Assembly (NCBI GenBank): GCA_034408745.1
Contig: JAWXCM010000322.1
Coordinates: 1 to 64,000 of the forward strand
Direction: 5' to 3'
DNA from: JAWXCM01 sp034408745
Lineage (GTDB): Bacteria; Acidobacteriota; Terriglobia; Bryobacterales; Bryobacteraceae
DNA: 64,000 nt
This document shows, one piece after another, positions 41,237 through 50,180 of this stretch (positions are counted from its first letter, which is position 1; each line of letters starts with the position of its first letter). The notes below the pieces were generated by a model. The model saw only the letters and a program-made list of their open reading frames with translations, was not told the origin of the DNA and made no database searches. The position numbers were made by a program, and so were the translations under genes.

Positions 41237-41818
41237 ATGAACAAGAACCGGGTGGAAGCCTTCAGCGATGGCGTGCTCGCCATCATCATCACCATCATGG
41301 TGCTGGAGCTCAAGCGGCCCGAGCGCGCCGATCTCGCAGCACTGCGTCCTCTCATCCCAGTACTCCTCAGCTACCTGCTGAGCTTCATCTACATTGGCAT
41401 CTACTGGAACAACCACCATCACCTGTTCCACGCCACCAAACGGGTGAACGGGGCAGTCCTGTGGGCGAACCTGCACCTGCTGTTCTGGCTCTCGCTGGTC
41501 CCGTTCGCCACAGCATGGATGGGCGAAGGCCACATTGCGTCCGAGCCGGTCGCGCTCTACGGCTGCATCCTGCAAATGGCCGGGGTTGCATACTACATCC
41601 TGCAGTCGGTCATCATCGCCGACCAGGGGCCTGATTCACTGCTCAGGTCCGCCATTGGGTTTGACTGGAAGGGGAAGTCCTCCCTGATCCTGTACTTTGC
41701 CGCGATTGGGCTGGCGTTTGTGAATCCGTGGATCTCTGTTGGGCTGTACACCGCAGTTGCCTTTATGTGGCTGATTCCAGACACACGGATTGAGCGCCGC
41801 CTCCGCGAAAACGTCTGA
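41237..41818 (+). CDS. TMEM175 family potassium channel-like protein
   Basis: A 193-residue integral membrane protein with six hydrophobic segments. The first helix carries the FSDGVLAIIITIMVLEL motif (RxxxFSD), diagnostic of TMEM175/DUF1211 proteins, which form tetrameric K+ channels in bacteria. YIGIYWNNHHHLFHA is the conserved end of segment 2-3. TAAAAT (41225-41230) lies six nt before the ATG, with no useful Shine-Dalgarno, so it is probably leaderless. It follows DUF1501 by 20 bp. Confidence 0.9.
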   Translation: MNKNRVEAFSDGVLAIIITIMVLELKRPERADLAALRPLIPVLLSYLLSFIYIGIYWNNHHHLFHATKRVNGAVLWANLHLLFWLSLVPFATAWMGEGHIASEPVALYGCILQMAGVAYYILQSVIIADQGPDSLLRSAIGFDWKGKSSLILYFAAIGLAFVNPWISVGLYTAVAFMWLIPDTRIERRLRENV

Positions 41819-41876
41819 ATGTTAATCGAACTCCGGCGGGCCGCGTCACGTATTCGATACTGACAACAGGCACTAA

Positions 41877-43781
41877 ATGAGACGAAAACCCGGTTTCCTC
41901 AGGATTGTGTGTGTCTTTTTACTTTCGGCCGCGCTGGCGATGCCACAGAACACCCTCACCGTCGACCCCGCTACGCCGGGCCGACTCGGGTGGCTGACTC
42001 GTCCTTACACGCCGCGTAACATCGCACCTGTAAGGCTGACCAACTCGCCCCGACTGAACGCACTCATCCGCGCAGGCAACCTGTATCTGTCCGCACAGGA
42101 CGTGGTTGCACTTGCTATCGAAAACAATATTGACGTGGAGGTGCAGCGATATACCCCGCTGCTGGCGCAGGAAGTGCTTCGACGCGCCGAGGCTGGTGGC
42201 TTCCTCCGCTCTGTAGGACTGCCCGTTCAGGCCGGACCGCAGTCGGTTAGCCTTCAAGGTGTATCGCTAAATACAGGAGGCGGCGTCAGCGGATCCAGCG
42301 CCGGCGGCATCAACTCCGGCGGTGGTATCGTCACGCAGCTCGGACCGGGCATCCCCTCGCTCGACCCGACGGTGAGTGGCTTCGTAAACTTCCAGCACGC
42401 CACTACGCCGCAGAGCAACACCGTGCTTACCGGCACCACGGCGCTGGTGCAAAACGTGCGCAGTATTCAGGCATCGTACTCCCAGAACTTCTCGTTTGGC
42501 CTGAACGCGCAGCTCGCGTACTCCAGCAATCGCATCAAGGTGAATTCGCAGTTCTTCCAGCTCAATCCATTCACCAACGGCAACCTCGATTTCCAGGTCA
42601 CGCAGAACCTGCTGCAGGGCTTCGGCCGCGCGGTCAATGAGCGCAACATCCGAGTCCAGCGCAACAACGTCAAGGTCAGTGACCTGCAGTTCCGCGCGCA
42701 GGTAATCAACACCGTCTCCTCGGCCCTGAACCTCTACTGGGATTACGTCGCCTTCACGGAAGACGTGCGAGCCCGCCGCCAGGCCGTTGGCACCGCCGAG
42801 CAGCTTCTGACGAACAACAGAAAGCAGGTCGAACTGGGGTCACTCGCTGAGATCGAAATCATTCGCGCCGAATCTCAGGTGTACGCAGCCCGGCAGGACT
42901 TCACCATCTCGCAGACTAACCTGCTGCAACAGGAGACGATCCTGAAGAATGTCATCGCCCGCAACGGCATAGCCGACGCCGGACTGGCCGCAGTCCATAT
43001 CGTCCCGCTGGATCAGATCCCGACTCCCGTTGCGCCCCAGATTCGCCCGGTGGACGATCTGGTCGGTGAAGCCGCTCTGAACCGCGTGGAAATCCAGCAG
43101 GCTCGCATCAATCTGGAGAGCAACAACCTGAACCTGGTTGGCATCAGGAACTCCCTGAAGCCGGGCCTCCAGGCGTTCGCGCAGCTGACGAACAACGGTC
43201 TGACGGGCGATTTGACCGCGCTCGGAGCCTTTACACCAGGCCTCGGCTACCTGGCTGGCGGATATGGAAATTTGCTGGCCCAGATCTTCCGCCGTAACTA
43301 TCCGAATTATTCCGCCGGATTTTCGCTGAATATCCCCCTTCGCAACCGCGCCGCGCAGGCCGATTACGCCATCAGTGTAATCGAGGTTCGGCAGAACGAA
43401 CTGAATCTGCGCCGCAGTCTGAATCAGGCACGTGTTGACGTGCAGAACGCGGTGATAGGTCTGGAGCAGGCGCAGGCGCGGTACGAAGCCGCCCGCCGCG
43501 CCCGCGTCCTGTCTGAACAGACACTTTCGGCCGACCAGCGCAAGATGGAACTCGGTGCGTCGACCCCGTTCCAGGTGATCCAGGACCAGCGCGACCTCGC
43601 TACCGCTCAGAGCTCTGAGACCCAGGCGATTGCGAACTACACGCACGCCCGTATCGCCATGGACGACGCGCTCGGCAAGACGCTGGAAGCCAACAATGTC
43701 GCGCTTTCTGACGCCTTGAAGGGTCGCATGCCCATGGTCTCCACGCTTCCGGCCGACCTTCCGAAAGGGGCGAACCAGTGA
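41877..43781 (+). CDS. TolC-like outer membrane efflux protein (first of pair)
   Basis: A 634-residue OEP protein with a signal peptide (RIVCVFLLSAALAMPQ). The TolC pattern is clear: LYLSAQDVVALAIENNIDVE at the start, helix pairs such as LNLYWDYVAFTEDVRARRQA, and a matching C-terminal repeat (YPNYSAGFSLNIPLRNRAAQ, ELNLRRSLNQARVDVQNAV). A Gly/Ser-rich insert (about 130-165: GGGVSGSSAGGINSGGG) is not seen in standard TolC. Forms an outer-membrane channel. The next gene is a paralogue overlapping by 4 bp (GTGA). No membrane-fusion protein or pump lies beside them. Confidence 0.9.
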   Translation: MRRKPGFLRIVCVFLLSAALAMPQNTLTVDPATPGRLGWLTRPYTPRNIAPVRLTNSPRLNALIRAGNLYLSAQDVVALAIENNIDVEVQRYTPLLAQEVLRRAEAGGFLRSVGLPVQAGPQSVSLQGVSLNTGGGVSGSSAGGINSGGGIVTQLGPGIPSLDPTVSGFVNFQHATTPQSNTVLTGTTALVQNVRSIQASYSQNFSFGLNAQLAYSSNRIKVNSQFFQLNPFTNGNLDFQVTQNLLQGFGRAVNERNIRVQRNNVKVSDLQFRAQVINTVSSALNLYWDYVAFTEDVRARRQAVGTAEQLLTNNRKQVELGSLAEIEIIRAESQVYAARQDFTISQTNLLQQETILKNVIARNGIADAGLAAVHIVPLDQIPTPVAPQIRPVDDLVGEAALNRVEIQQARINLESNNLNLVGIRNSLKPGLQAFAQLTNNGLTGDLTALGAFTPGLGYLAGGYGNLLAQIFRRNYPNYSAGFSLNIPLRNRAAQADYAISVIEVRQNELNLRRSLNQARVDVQNAVIGLEQAQARYEAARRARVLSEQTLSADQRKMELGASTPFQVIQDQRDLATAQSSETQAIANYTHARIAMDDALGKTLEANNVALSDALKGRMPMVSTLPADLPKGANQ

Positions 43782-45871
43782 TCCGCCGACTACAGCCGGT
43801 TCTCGCGATGCTAATCAGCGTGACCCTGGTGCTCGGGCAGACGCCGCAGCCACAGGTTCCGGTCGCGCCAGGCCAGGCACCCCAGCCCACCACGCGGCAG
43901 GGTATCGAAGCGCCGCCGCCATCCAATGCGCAGCAGCCCGCGCGTGGCACCGCACCCAACGCCGAGCAGACCCGCATGGCAATTCCCGCGGCTCGAGCCC
44001 CCTTCACGCCGGTGCAGATCAACACCCAGCTGGCGCCGGTTCCTGTTGATCGGAACGCTGTGCTGCGGCCCTACTTCGGGGTCGAGGTGCCGCCCGTTCG
44101 CACCGACAACAGTTCCCGGCTGCAGAGTCTGATTCGAGCGGGTACCTTGTACCTGACGGCACAGGACGCCATCGCGCTGACGCTGGAGAACAGCATCGAC
44201 CTCGAACTGGCCCGCTACAGTCCCATCACCGCGAACTGGCGCGTCATCCGAGCCCAGGCAGGTGGCGCACTCCCTGGTGTCCCGAGTGCTGCGGCGCAGG
44301 CTGGCGCGGTCGCCGCAGGTCAGGGCGTCAGCGGCTCCCAGGCCTCAGCCGGTGTGCGCAACCCTGGCGGCGGAAACGGAGGCGGTGGCGCCGGCAACGC
44401 GACTATCAGCCAGATCGGCCCCGTCACCCAGAACCTCGATCCCATCATTCAGGAATCCAGCACGTTCAGCCACACCAGCAACCCGCAGCCCAACGCCACG
44501 CAGTCGGTCATCAACAACCTGGTCTCGAACACAAGGGCGCACAGCGGAAACTTCCAGCAGGGTCTGCTGTCTGGTGGCGTCGTCAACGTGCGTTACAACC
44601 AGAACTGGCTGAAAGAAAACTCACCGACAAACATCCTGAACCCGTCCACCGCGGCGAACGTGCAGATCAGCGCGCAGCACAACTTGCTAAGAGGCTTCGG
44701 CGTCGCGGTAAATGCGCGTAACATCACTATCGCGAAACTGAACGCGGGCATTTCGGAGATCACCTTCCGCTCGCAGGTGATTAACGTTGTCAGTCAGGTG
44801 CTGAACGCCTATTTCTCGCTGGCGGCGTCGTATGAGGATGTGCGTGCCAAACGCAACGTCACCGACGTCTCTGAAACGTTCCTTAAGAATGTGCAGCGCC
44901 AGATTGAAGCGGGCTCAGTGGCACCGCCCGATGCCATTCAGGCCGAGGCGCTGCTTGTCACCAACCGCCGCCTGCTTGTCGAGGCCGAGACCACGCTGCG
45001 CCAGCGCGAACTCCGACTGAAAAACCTCATCAGCCGGACCGGAACTGCCGACGCACTCCTGTTTTCCACACGCATCGTTCCTGTGGATCGTATTGACATC
45101 CCGGCTTCGGACAACCTGCCGCCAGTCGAAGAACTGGTGAAACAGGCGATCGCGGTTCGCACCGACCTCGCGGTTCAGTCGGCTAACCTGCAGAACACCG
45201 AGATCAGCGGACTCGGCACCCGCAACGGACTGCTGCCCAACCTGGTGGCCATTGCGGCCATGCAGAACTCCGGCCTCGGCGGGACCGCGGTATTTCAGGA
45301 CCGCGGTCCCGGACGCCCGCCGCAGGGTCCCGATCCGTACTTTGTGGGTGGCCCGGATACCGCTCTCGGGCAGATCTTCCGGCGCAATTACCCCACCCAG
45401 CGCGTGGGTGCATTCTTCTCCGCGACCGTCAACAATCGACAGGCCCAGGCCGATTACGCGCTCGACCAGCTTGGCCTGCGCCAGTCCGAACTCAGCGTTC
45501 GCAAGGCGCAGAATCAGGTGCAGGTGGACGTGATGAACTACGTAGTCGCCATGCAGCAGGCACGCGCGCGCTATGAAACCGCTGTGAAGAATCGCGAATT
45601 GCAGCAGGCGCTCTTCACCAGTGAGGAAAAGCGCTTCCAGTTTGGCGCGTCCATCCCATACAACGTCATCCAGCAGCAGCGCGATCTGGTCACGGCCCAG
45701 TCGAATGAAGTGGCCGCACTGGTGACGTATGCAACGGCTCGAATCTCGCTCGACCAAACCCTCGGGCGCACGCTGGAGGCAAACGGCGTGTCGGTCAGCG
45801 AAGCCCGTGAGGCGAAGGTCGCCCGTGCCTCCGAGCCTGTGAGTCCGCCGCCCGGCACCACGCTACCGTAA
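43778..45871 (+). CDS. TolC-like outer membrane efflux protein (second of pair)
   Basis: A 697-residue paralogue of the preceding protein, starting at GTG. A signal peptide (LQPVLAMLISVTLVLG) is followed by a Pro/Gln-rich stretch (about 25-65) that could span the periplasm or bind peptidoglycan. Then comes the OEP fold: LYLTAQDAIALTLENSIDLE, QHNLLRGFGVAVNARN, FLKNVQRQIEAGSVAPPDAI and NYPTQRVGAFFSATVNNRQA. It has a longer Gly-rich insert than its neighbour (NPGGGNGGGGAGNATI, about 190-210). The tandem pair probably arose by duplication. A glycosyltransferase starts three bases after its stop. Confidence 0.9.
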   Translation: MIRRLQPVLAMLISVTLVLGQTPQPQVPVAPGQAPQPTTRQGIEAPPPSNAQQPARGTAPNAEQTRMAIPAARAPFTPVQINTQLAPVPVDRNAVLRPYFGVEVPPVRTDNSSRLQSLIRAGTLYLTAQDAIALTLENSIDLELARYSPITANWRVIRAQAGGALPGVPSAAAQAGAVAAGQGVSGSQASAGVRNPGGGNGGGGAGNATISQIGPVTQNLDPIIQESSTFSHTSNPQPNATQSVINNLVSNTRAHSGNFQQGLLSGGVVNVRYNQNWLKENSPTNILNPSTAANVQISAQHNLLRGFGVAVNARNITIAKLNAGISEITFRSQVINVVSQVLNAYFSLAASYEDVRAKRNVTDVSETFLKNVQRQIEAGSVAPPDAIQAEALLVTNRRLLVEAETTLRQRELRLKNLISRTGTADALLFSTRIVPVDRIDIPASDNLPPVEELVKQAIAVRTDLAVQSANLQNTEISGLGTRNGLLPNLVAIAAMQNSGLGGTAVFQDRGPGRPPQGPDPYFVGGPDTALGQIFRRNYPTQRVGAFFSATVNNRQAQADYALDQLGLRQSELSVRKAQNQVQVDVMNYVVAMQQARARYETAVKNRELQQALFTSEEKRFQFGASIPYNVIQQQRDLVTAQSNEVAALVTYATARISLDQTLGRTLEANGVSVSEAREAKVARASEPVSPPPGTTLP

Positions 45872-45874
45872 GCT

Positions 45875-47167
45875 GTGGCCCGAATCCTGATCGCGACGTT
45901 CGGCTCGCTCGGCGACTTGTACCCTTACCTCGCCATCGGTGGGGAACTGCGGCGTCGCGGCCATGCTGTCACCATCGCGACCAGCGCGGCTTACCGCTCC
46001 AGGATCGAAGGCGAGGGACTGGCCTTCGCGCCCATCCGTCCGGACGTCGATCTCGGCGACCGCAAGTTCATGGAGTGGGTGTTCGACCAGCGGAACGGAT
46101 CCGAACGCATCGTGCGCGGCATGGCGCAATTGGTCCGCGAAAGCTATGAGGACACGCTCGGACCCGCGTCGGAAGCCGACCTTATCGTCACGCAGCCGCT
46201 CGCGTTCTCTGGTCCGCTGATCGCCATGAAAGCCGGCAAGCGCTGGGTCTCCACCATCCTCGCCCCCATGTCCTTTACCTCTGTCTACGACCCACCCGTA
46301 CTCCCGCAGGCTCCCTTCCTTCGCCAGTGGACTTTCCTCGGGCCTCGTTTTTACGGCTGGATCTTCGGCCTCGGCAGGAAGGTGTCGCTCGACTGGGTTA
46401 AGCCGGTGGTCGAACTCGGTCAAAATGAGGTTGGCCTCACGCTGGAACAGATTGGACACCCAATCTTCGACGGCGCTCGTTCCCCATGGCTTACCGTCGC
46501 GATGTTCTCGCCGATTTTCGGGCCACGGCAGCGCGACTGGCCTGACCACGTCGAGGTCACGGGGTTCCCGTTTTACGAAGGGCCCGGGGTGCAGCACGAA
46601 CTCGCCCCGGAACTCGAGACGTTCCTGAAGGCAGGGCCGCCGCCCGTGGTGTTCTCGCTCGGGTCGACCGCCGTTGGCGCGGCGGGCAAGTTCTATCGAG
46701 ACAGTTTTCGCGCAGCCGAACGGCTGGGAGTCCGGACCGTTTTTCTCACAGGCGGCCACGTTCAGGGACTTCCCGCCAAACTCCCCGCCGGAATGCTCGA
46801 ATGGCCGTATGCGCCCCATTCCGCGCTGTTCCCGCGAGCTGCGGTGAACGTACATCACGGCGGAGTCGGCACCACGGCCGAAGCTCTCCGGTCCGGTCGG
46901 CCGATGCTGGTTGTGCCGTTTGCCCACGATCAGTTCGATAACGCCGAGCGCTGTCTGCGTCTGGGGACAGCGCGTTGGATCGGGCAAGGCGACTACAACG
47001 CGACTCGCGCGGAAATGGCACTGAGGGTTCTGCTGGACGATCCCCAGATTCAGCAACACTGCGCCGCCGCCGCAAAGCAGATCCGTTCCGAAAATGGCAC
47101 AGTTGCTGCCGCCGACGCGATTGAGTCCGTCCTCCCGCCGCCGTGTGACAAATTTACAAACCACTGA
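45875..47167 (+). CDS. UGT/MGT-type glycosyltransferase (GT1-like)
   Basis: A 430-residue GT-B glycosyltransferase from a GTG three bases after the TolC-like stop. The N-terminal domain opens ILIATFGSLGDLYPYLAIGG. The C-terminal donor-binding domain has VVFSLGSTAVGAAGKFY, WPYAPHSALFPRAAVNVHHG, GGVGTTAEALRSGRPMLVVP and HDQFDNAERCLRLG, close to the UDP-glucuronosyl/sterol-glucosyltransferase signature. It transfers a sugar from a nucleotide donor to a lipid or small molecule in the cytoplasm. Co-transcription with two outer-membrane channels hints at a glycosylated product destined for export (inference). Confidence 0.88.
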   Translation: MARILIATFGSLGDLYPYLAIGGELRRRGHAVTIATSAAYRSRIEGEGLAFAPIRPDVDLGDRKFMEWVFDQRNGSERIVRGMAQLVRESYEDTLGPASEADLIVTQPLAFSGPLIAMKAGKRWVSTILAPMSFTSVYDPPVLPQAPFLRQWTFLGPRFYGWIFGLGRKVSLDWVKPVVELGQNEVGLTLEQIGHPIFDGARSPWLTVAMFSPIFGPRQRDWPDHVEVTGFPFYEGPGVQHELAPELETFLKAGPPPVVFSLGSTAVGAAGKFYRDSFRAAERLGVRTVFLTGGHVQGLPAKLPAGMLEWPYAPHSALFPRAAVNVHHGGVGTTAEALRSGRPMLVVPFAHDQFDNAERCLRLGTARWIGQGDYNATRAEMALRVLLDDPQIQQHCAAAAKQIRSENGTVAAADAIESVLPPPCDKFTNH

Positions 47168-47252
47168 GTACAAATTACTTACACGCAAGACCAGCTGCAA
47201 AAATTGATCACAATGCGACGTGGGTGGCATCCATCTCGCAGGAGAACGTACT

Positions 47253-48038
47253 ATGGCCATGCCAGCTGTCAGCGACCTGAACCCAGCGAAGAGTCAGCCC
47301 GAAGAAGTGACCTGGGAGAGTCTGATACCGCCTGAGCAATGGAGCCTTTATTCCTGCGTTCTCAGCCACATATGTGATGCCGGCATACCGTTTGCCCTCG
47401 GCGGCGGTCTCGCGCTCGGCTACTATACCGGCGAACTGCACCGATCCAAAGACCTCGACATCTACATATCGCCGCCAAACCGCGATCGGGTGGTCGAAAT
47501 TATCACCAATTGCGGGCTCGACGACTACTTCGAAACCCAGCCGTACGATCAGGGCTGGATCTACCGCGGCCATAGAGACGGCGTAATCATCGACATTATC
47601 TGGGCGATGGCCAACCGCCGAACAACCGTTGACAACGTGTGGACCACCACTGGGCCCAGTGTTCACCTTTGCGGGCAGACGTTTCGCGTGATTCCGCCCG
47701 AAGAGCTGCTCTGGTCGAAGCTCTACGTGTTGCAGCGCGATCGCTGCGACTGGCCGGATTTGTTCAACTTGCTTGCCGCTGTTGGACCCGGAATGAACTG
47801 GCAGCACCTGTCGTGTCGAGCCGCCGAGGATCGGCCCCTGCTAAAGTCGCTCCTTACCGTCTTTGCATGGGTCGCGCCGGAACGCGCGATGCAGATTCCC
47901 CGCCGAGTCTGGCGGTCCTTCGATCTGGTTCAGCCGATTCCGGTTGCCGACCCATCAGGCCGCCCCAGCCGACGCGACCTCCTCGACACTCGGCCATGGC
48001 TCAACACCAGCCAACCCGGAGCTTCCCGCGCCGCCTGA
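47253..48038 (+). CDS. nucleotidyltransferase-fold protein (AbiEii-like)
   Basis: A 261-residue protein from the ATG at 47253, which has AGGAG nine nt upstream; an ATG at 47220 is rejected. The core FALGGGLALGYYTGELHRSKDLDIYI matches the minimal nucleotidyltransferase pattern (GG...S-K-D-L-D). A second conserved stretch, VIPPEELLWSKLYVLQRDRCDWPDL, is typical of the AbiEii/DUF-type group. No antitoxin or AbiEi partner is adjacent, so a toxin-antitoxin role is not supported. The last 60 residues are Pro/Arg-rich and variable. Confidence 0.75.
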   Translation: MAMPAVSDLNPAKSQPEEVTWESLIPPEQWSLYSCVLSHICDAGIPFALGGGLALGYYTGELHRSKDLDIYISPPNRDRVVEIITNCGLDDYFETQPYDQGWIYRGHRDGVIIDIIWAMANRRTTVDNVWTTTGPSVHLCGQTFRVIPPEELLWSKLYVLQRDRCDWPDLFNLLAAVGPGMNWQHLSCRAAEDRPLLKSLLTVFAWVAPERAMQIPRRVWRSFDLVQPIPVADPSGRPSRRDLLDTRPWLNTSQPGASRAA

Positions 48039-48057
48039 GCGCCGGAGTCGATCCAAT

Positions 48058-48864
48058 ATGCTCATCGGCGCCATGAATCACCCCGCACAAGACGTCATCA
48101 GCGAGATCCGCTGGATGGCCGAAATGCGCCTCGATTTCATCGACCTCACCCTGGAACCCCCAGCTGCCGCCGTGTGGCTAGTCAACGGTCGCGAGGTTCG
48201 AGACCTGCTGGCCAGCCACAACATGACCGCCGTGGGTCACACAGCGTACTACCTGCCATTCGCCAGCGCGTTTGAAAGTGTGCGATGTGCGGCAGTCGAC
48301 GAGTTGCGCCGGTGCCTCGACGTCTTTGCCGAGGTCGGCGTGAAGTGGATGAACCTTCACCCCGACCGGCACACCCCCATGCACGACCGAGGGTTCTACA
48401 TTGGGCGAAACCTCCAGTCCATCCACGAACTGCAGCAGCACGCCGAAGACACAGGCGTCGGCCTGATGATCGAAAACCTGCCCGGCGACTTCAACAGCGC
48501 CCCTCAGCTTGGCGAACTGCTCGAAGCAGTGCCCGAACTTGGCCTGCACCTCGACATCGGTCATGCCAATCTCATCGTTCCGCACAACACCACAGGCGAA
48601 ATCCTGCACGCCTGGGGCAGCCGTCTGCGCCATGTCCACCTGCACGACAACAAGGGCGGGCATGCGGACCTGCACCTTCCGCTCGGAGCAGGAACCCTCG
48701 ACGTGCGCCAGTCCCTGAAGCACCTGATCGACTGCGGCTTCGATGGCACCATCACACTGGAAGTCTTTACCCCGGACCGCCACTTCTTCGCCTACAGCCG
48801 CGACGTTCTGCGGCGCATGTGGGACGAATTGAAATCTTCGTCCTCTACTGCTGCCGCTCGATAA
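48058..48864 (+). CDS. sugar phosphate isomerase/epimerase family TIM barrel
   Basis: A 268-residue AP-endonuclease-2/xylose-isomerase-like barrel from the ATG at 48058. Segments are FIDLTLEPPAAAVWLV, VGHTAYYLPFASAFESV, VKWMNLHPDRHTPMHD, GLMIENLPGDFNSAP (metal Glu), LGLHLDIGHANLIVP and LRHVHLHDNKGGHADLHLPL (His-x-His-Asp-Asn, metal site), then GTITLEVFTPD. Metal ligands are complete. Substrate unknown. It follows the nucleotidyltransferase by 19 nt and overlaps the convergent PLD gene by 20 bp. Confidence 0.85.
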   Translation: MLIGAMNHPAQDVISEIRWMAEMRLDFIDLTLEPPAAAVWLVNGREVRDLLASHNMTAVGHTAYYLPFASAFESVRCAAVDELRRCLDVFAEVGVKWMNLHPDRHTPMHDRGFYIGRNLQSIHELQQHAEDTGVGLMIENLPGDFNSAPQLGELLEAVPELGLHLDIGHANLIVPHNTTGEILHAWGSRLRHVHLHDNKGGHADLHLPLGAGTLDVRQSLKHLIDCGFDGTITLEVFTPDRHFFAYSRDVLRRMWDELKSSSSTAAAR

Positions 48865-50149
48865 TTCCTCCGAACCATTCGTGGATCCTCTCGGCGATCC
48901 CGCGGCGCTTCCACTCCTGGTAATTCACCTCGCGAGATTGAGTGAGGTCCGTGTGGAAATCCGCCTCCAGCCGTTGCGCCACCCGATAATCCGGCGTGGC
49001 CAGATTCACCTCGTCGTTGAGGCTGAATGACCGCGGGTCGATATTCGTCGTTCCCACCACAGCCCATGTACTGTCGACAACCAGAATCTTGGCGTGCATC
49101 ATCGACGGTTGATATTCATGTATACGAGCTCCCGCCTCCAGCAGAGGACCAAACAACCGCCGGCTCGACCGCCGCGTCAGCATGTGGTCGGTGCCCGGAC
49201 CAGGCGTAATGATCTGAACCTCCACTCCGCGTTCCTTGATCGCACGAACCAACTCATCCCTGATGCTCTTATCGGGCAGAAAATAGGGAGTTTCAATATA
49301 AATTCGCTTCTTTGCGGAAGCCAGCAGCACCTGAAACAGGATGCGAGCCGTAGTCGACCGGCCCGTCATTGGCGAACTGCGAACCACCATCGCCCTCGAA
49401 TCGCCCTGGCCCTCAGGGAAACGCCAAAATTTCTTGTCGGTCAGGACCTCGCCACTGCCTTCCAGCCAGTTTTCAGAGAACGCGGCCTGCAGGCCGCTAA
49501 CCGCCGGACCCTCCACCCGCACCATGGTGTCGCGCCAACGAGTCTTGTCCTTTTCCTGTGCGTACATCCACTGGTCTGCCCAGCCCGAACCGCCTACGAA
49601 CGCCGTGCTCCCGTCGACAATCAGCAATTCGCGGTGTGTCCGGTTGTTCAGCCTCGGCCATGAATACCAACGGAGAGGGCCGTACCACTCGAATTTCCCA
49701 CCGGCCGCACGCAGCTTGTCGATTCGCTCACTCGAAAAGGTCGCCGAGCCGATAGCGTCGACCACGATCCGTACCTCCACGCCGGCGCGGGCGCGCTCCT
49801 CCATCGCATCCATGAAAGAATCCGTCACTTTGCCGTTCGCAAAGATGTACGCTTCCAGATGGATGCTCGACCGCGCAGACTTCACCGACTCCAACTCCGC
49901 CGCATAATAGTTCTCGCCGTTGGCCAGAACTTCGATGCTGGTCTTCTCTCCGCAGAGAGCGTTGGTCAGTACGCAGACCGTCTGATAAAACTGCTCAGAA
50001 TCAAGTGCTTCCGCGCGCGGGTCGGATACCAGGTATCGCAGTCCAGGCGCGAACAAAGCAATCAGTAACAGTCCAGTTTGCAGTGCAAGTGCAATAAGAG
50101 CGAGGATCCAGAACCAGTCCACTTTTCCACCCACAAACCTTAGACGCAA
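48845..50149 (-). CDS. cardiolipin synthase-like phospholipase D family protein
   Basis: A 434-residue membrane-anchored PLD. One membrane helix (FWILALIALALQTGLLLIAL, about 13-33) is followed by two PLD domains. The second HKD motif is canonical (HAKILVVD, residues 352-359). The first reads HRELLIVD (172-179), with Glu where HxKxxxxD has Lys. TRWRDTMVRVEGPAVSGLQ and ETPYFLPDKSIRDELVRA also match cardiolipin synthases, which join two phospholipids or a phospholipid and phosphatidylglycerol at the inner membrane. The start is a TTG; a GTG 30 nt downstream, right before the helix, is equally possible. Divergent from the EEP gene. Confidence 0.87.
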   Translation of the reverse strand: MRLRFVGGKVDWFWILALIALALQTGLLLIALFAPGLRYLVSDPRAEALDSEQFYQTVCVLTNALCGEKTSIEVLANGENYYAAELESVKSARSSIHLEAYIFANGKVTDSFMDAMEERARAGVEVRIVVDAIGSATFSSERIDKLRAAGGKFEWYGPLRWYSWPRLNNRTHRELLIVDGSTAFVGGSGWADQWMYAQEKDKTRWRDTMVRVEGPAVSGLQAAFSENWLEGSGEVLTDKKFWRFPEGQGDSRAMVVRSSPMTGRSTTARILFQVLLASAKKRIYIETPYFLPDKSIRDELVRAIKERGVEVQIITPGPGTDHMLTRRSSRRLFGPLLEAGARIHEYQPSMMHAKILVVDSTWAVVGTTNIDPRSFSLNDEVNLATPDYRVAQRLEADFHTDLTQSREVNYQEWKRRGIAERIHEWFGGIIERQQ

Positions 50150-50180
50150 CTATCCGCGCTGTGCAACATCTGATAAATAA

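Noticed and set aside
45863..47260. 465-codon minus-strand open frame opposite the glycosyltransferase
   Set aside because: Composition is Arg/Pro/Gly-rich without domains, and it is exactly antisense to a clear GT-B gene; it is a by-product of high GC codon use.
47253..48038. Toxin-antitoxin (AbiE) system
   Set aside because: No AbiEi-like or other antitoxin gene is adjacent, and the downstream gene is a metabolic TIM barrel.
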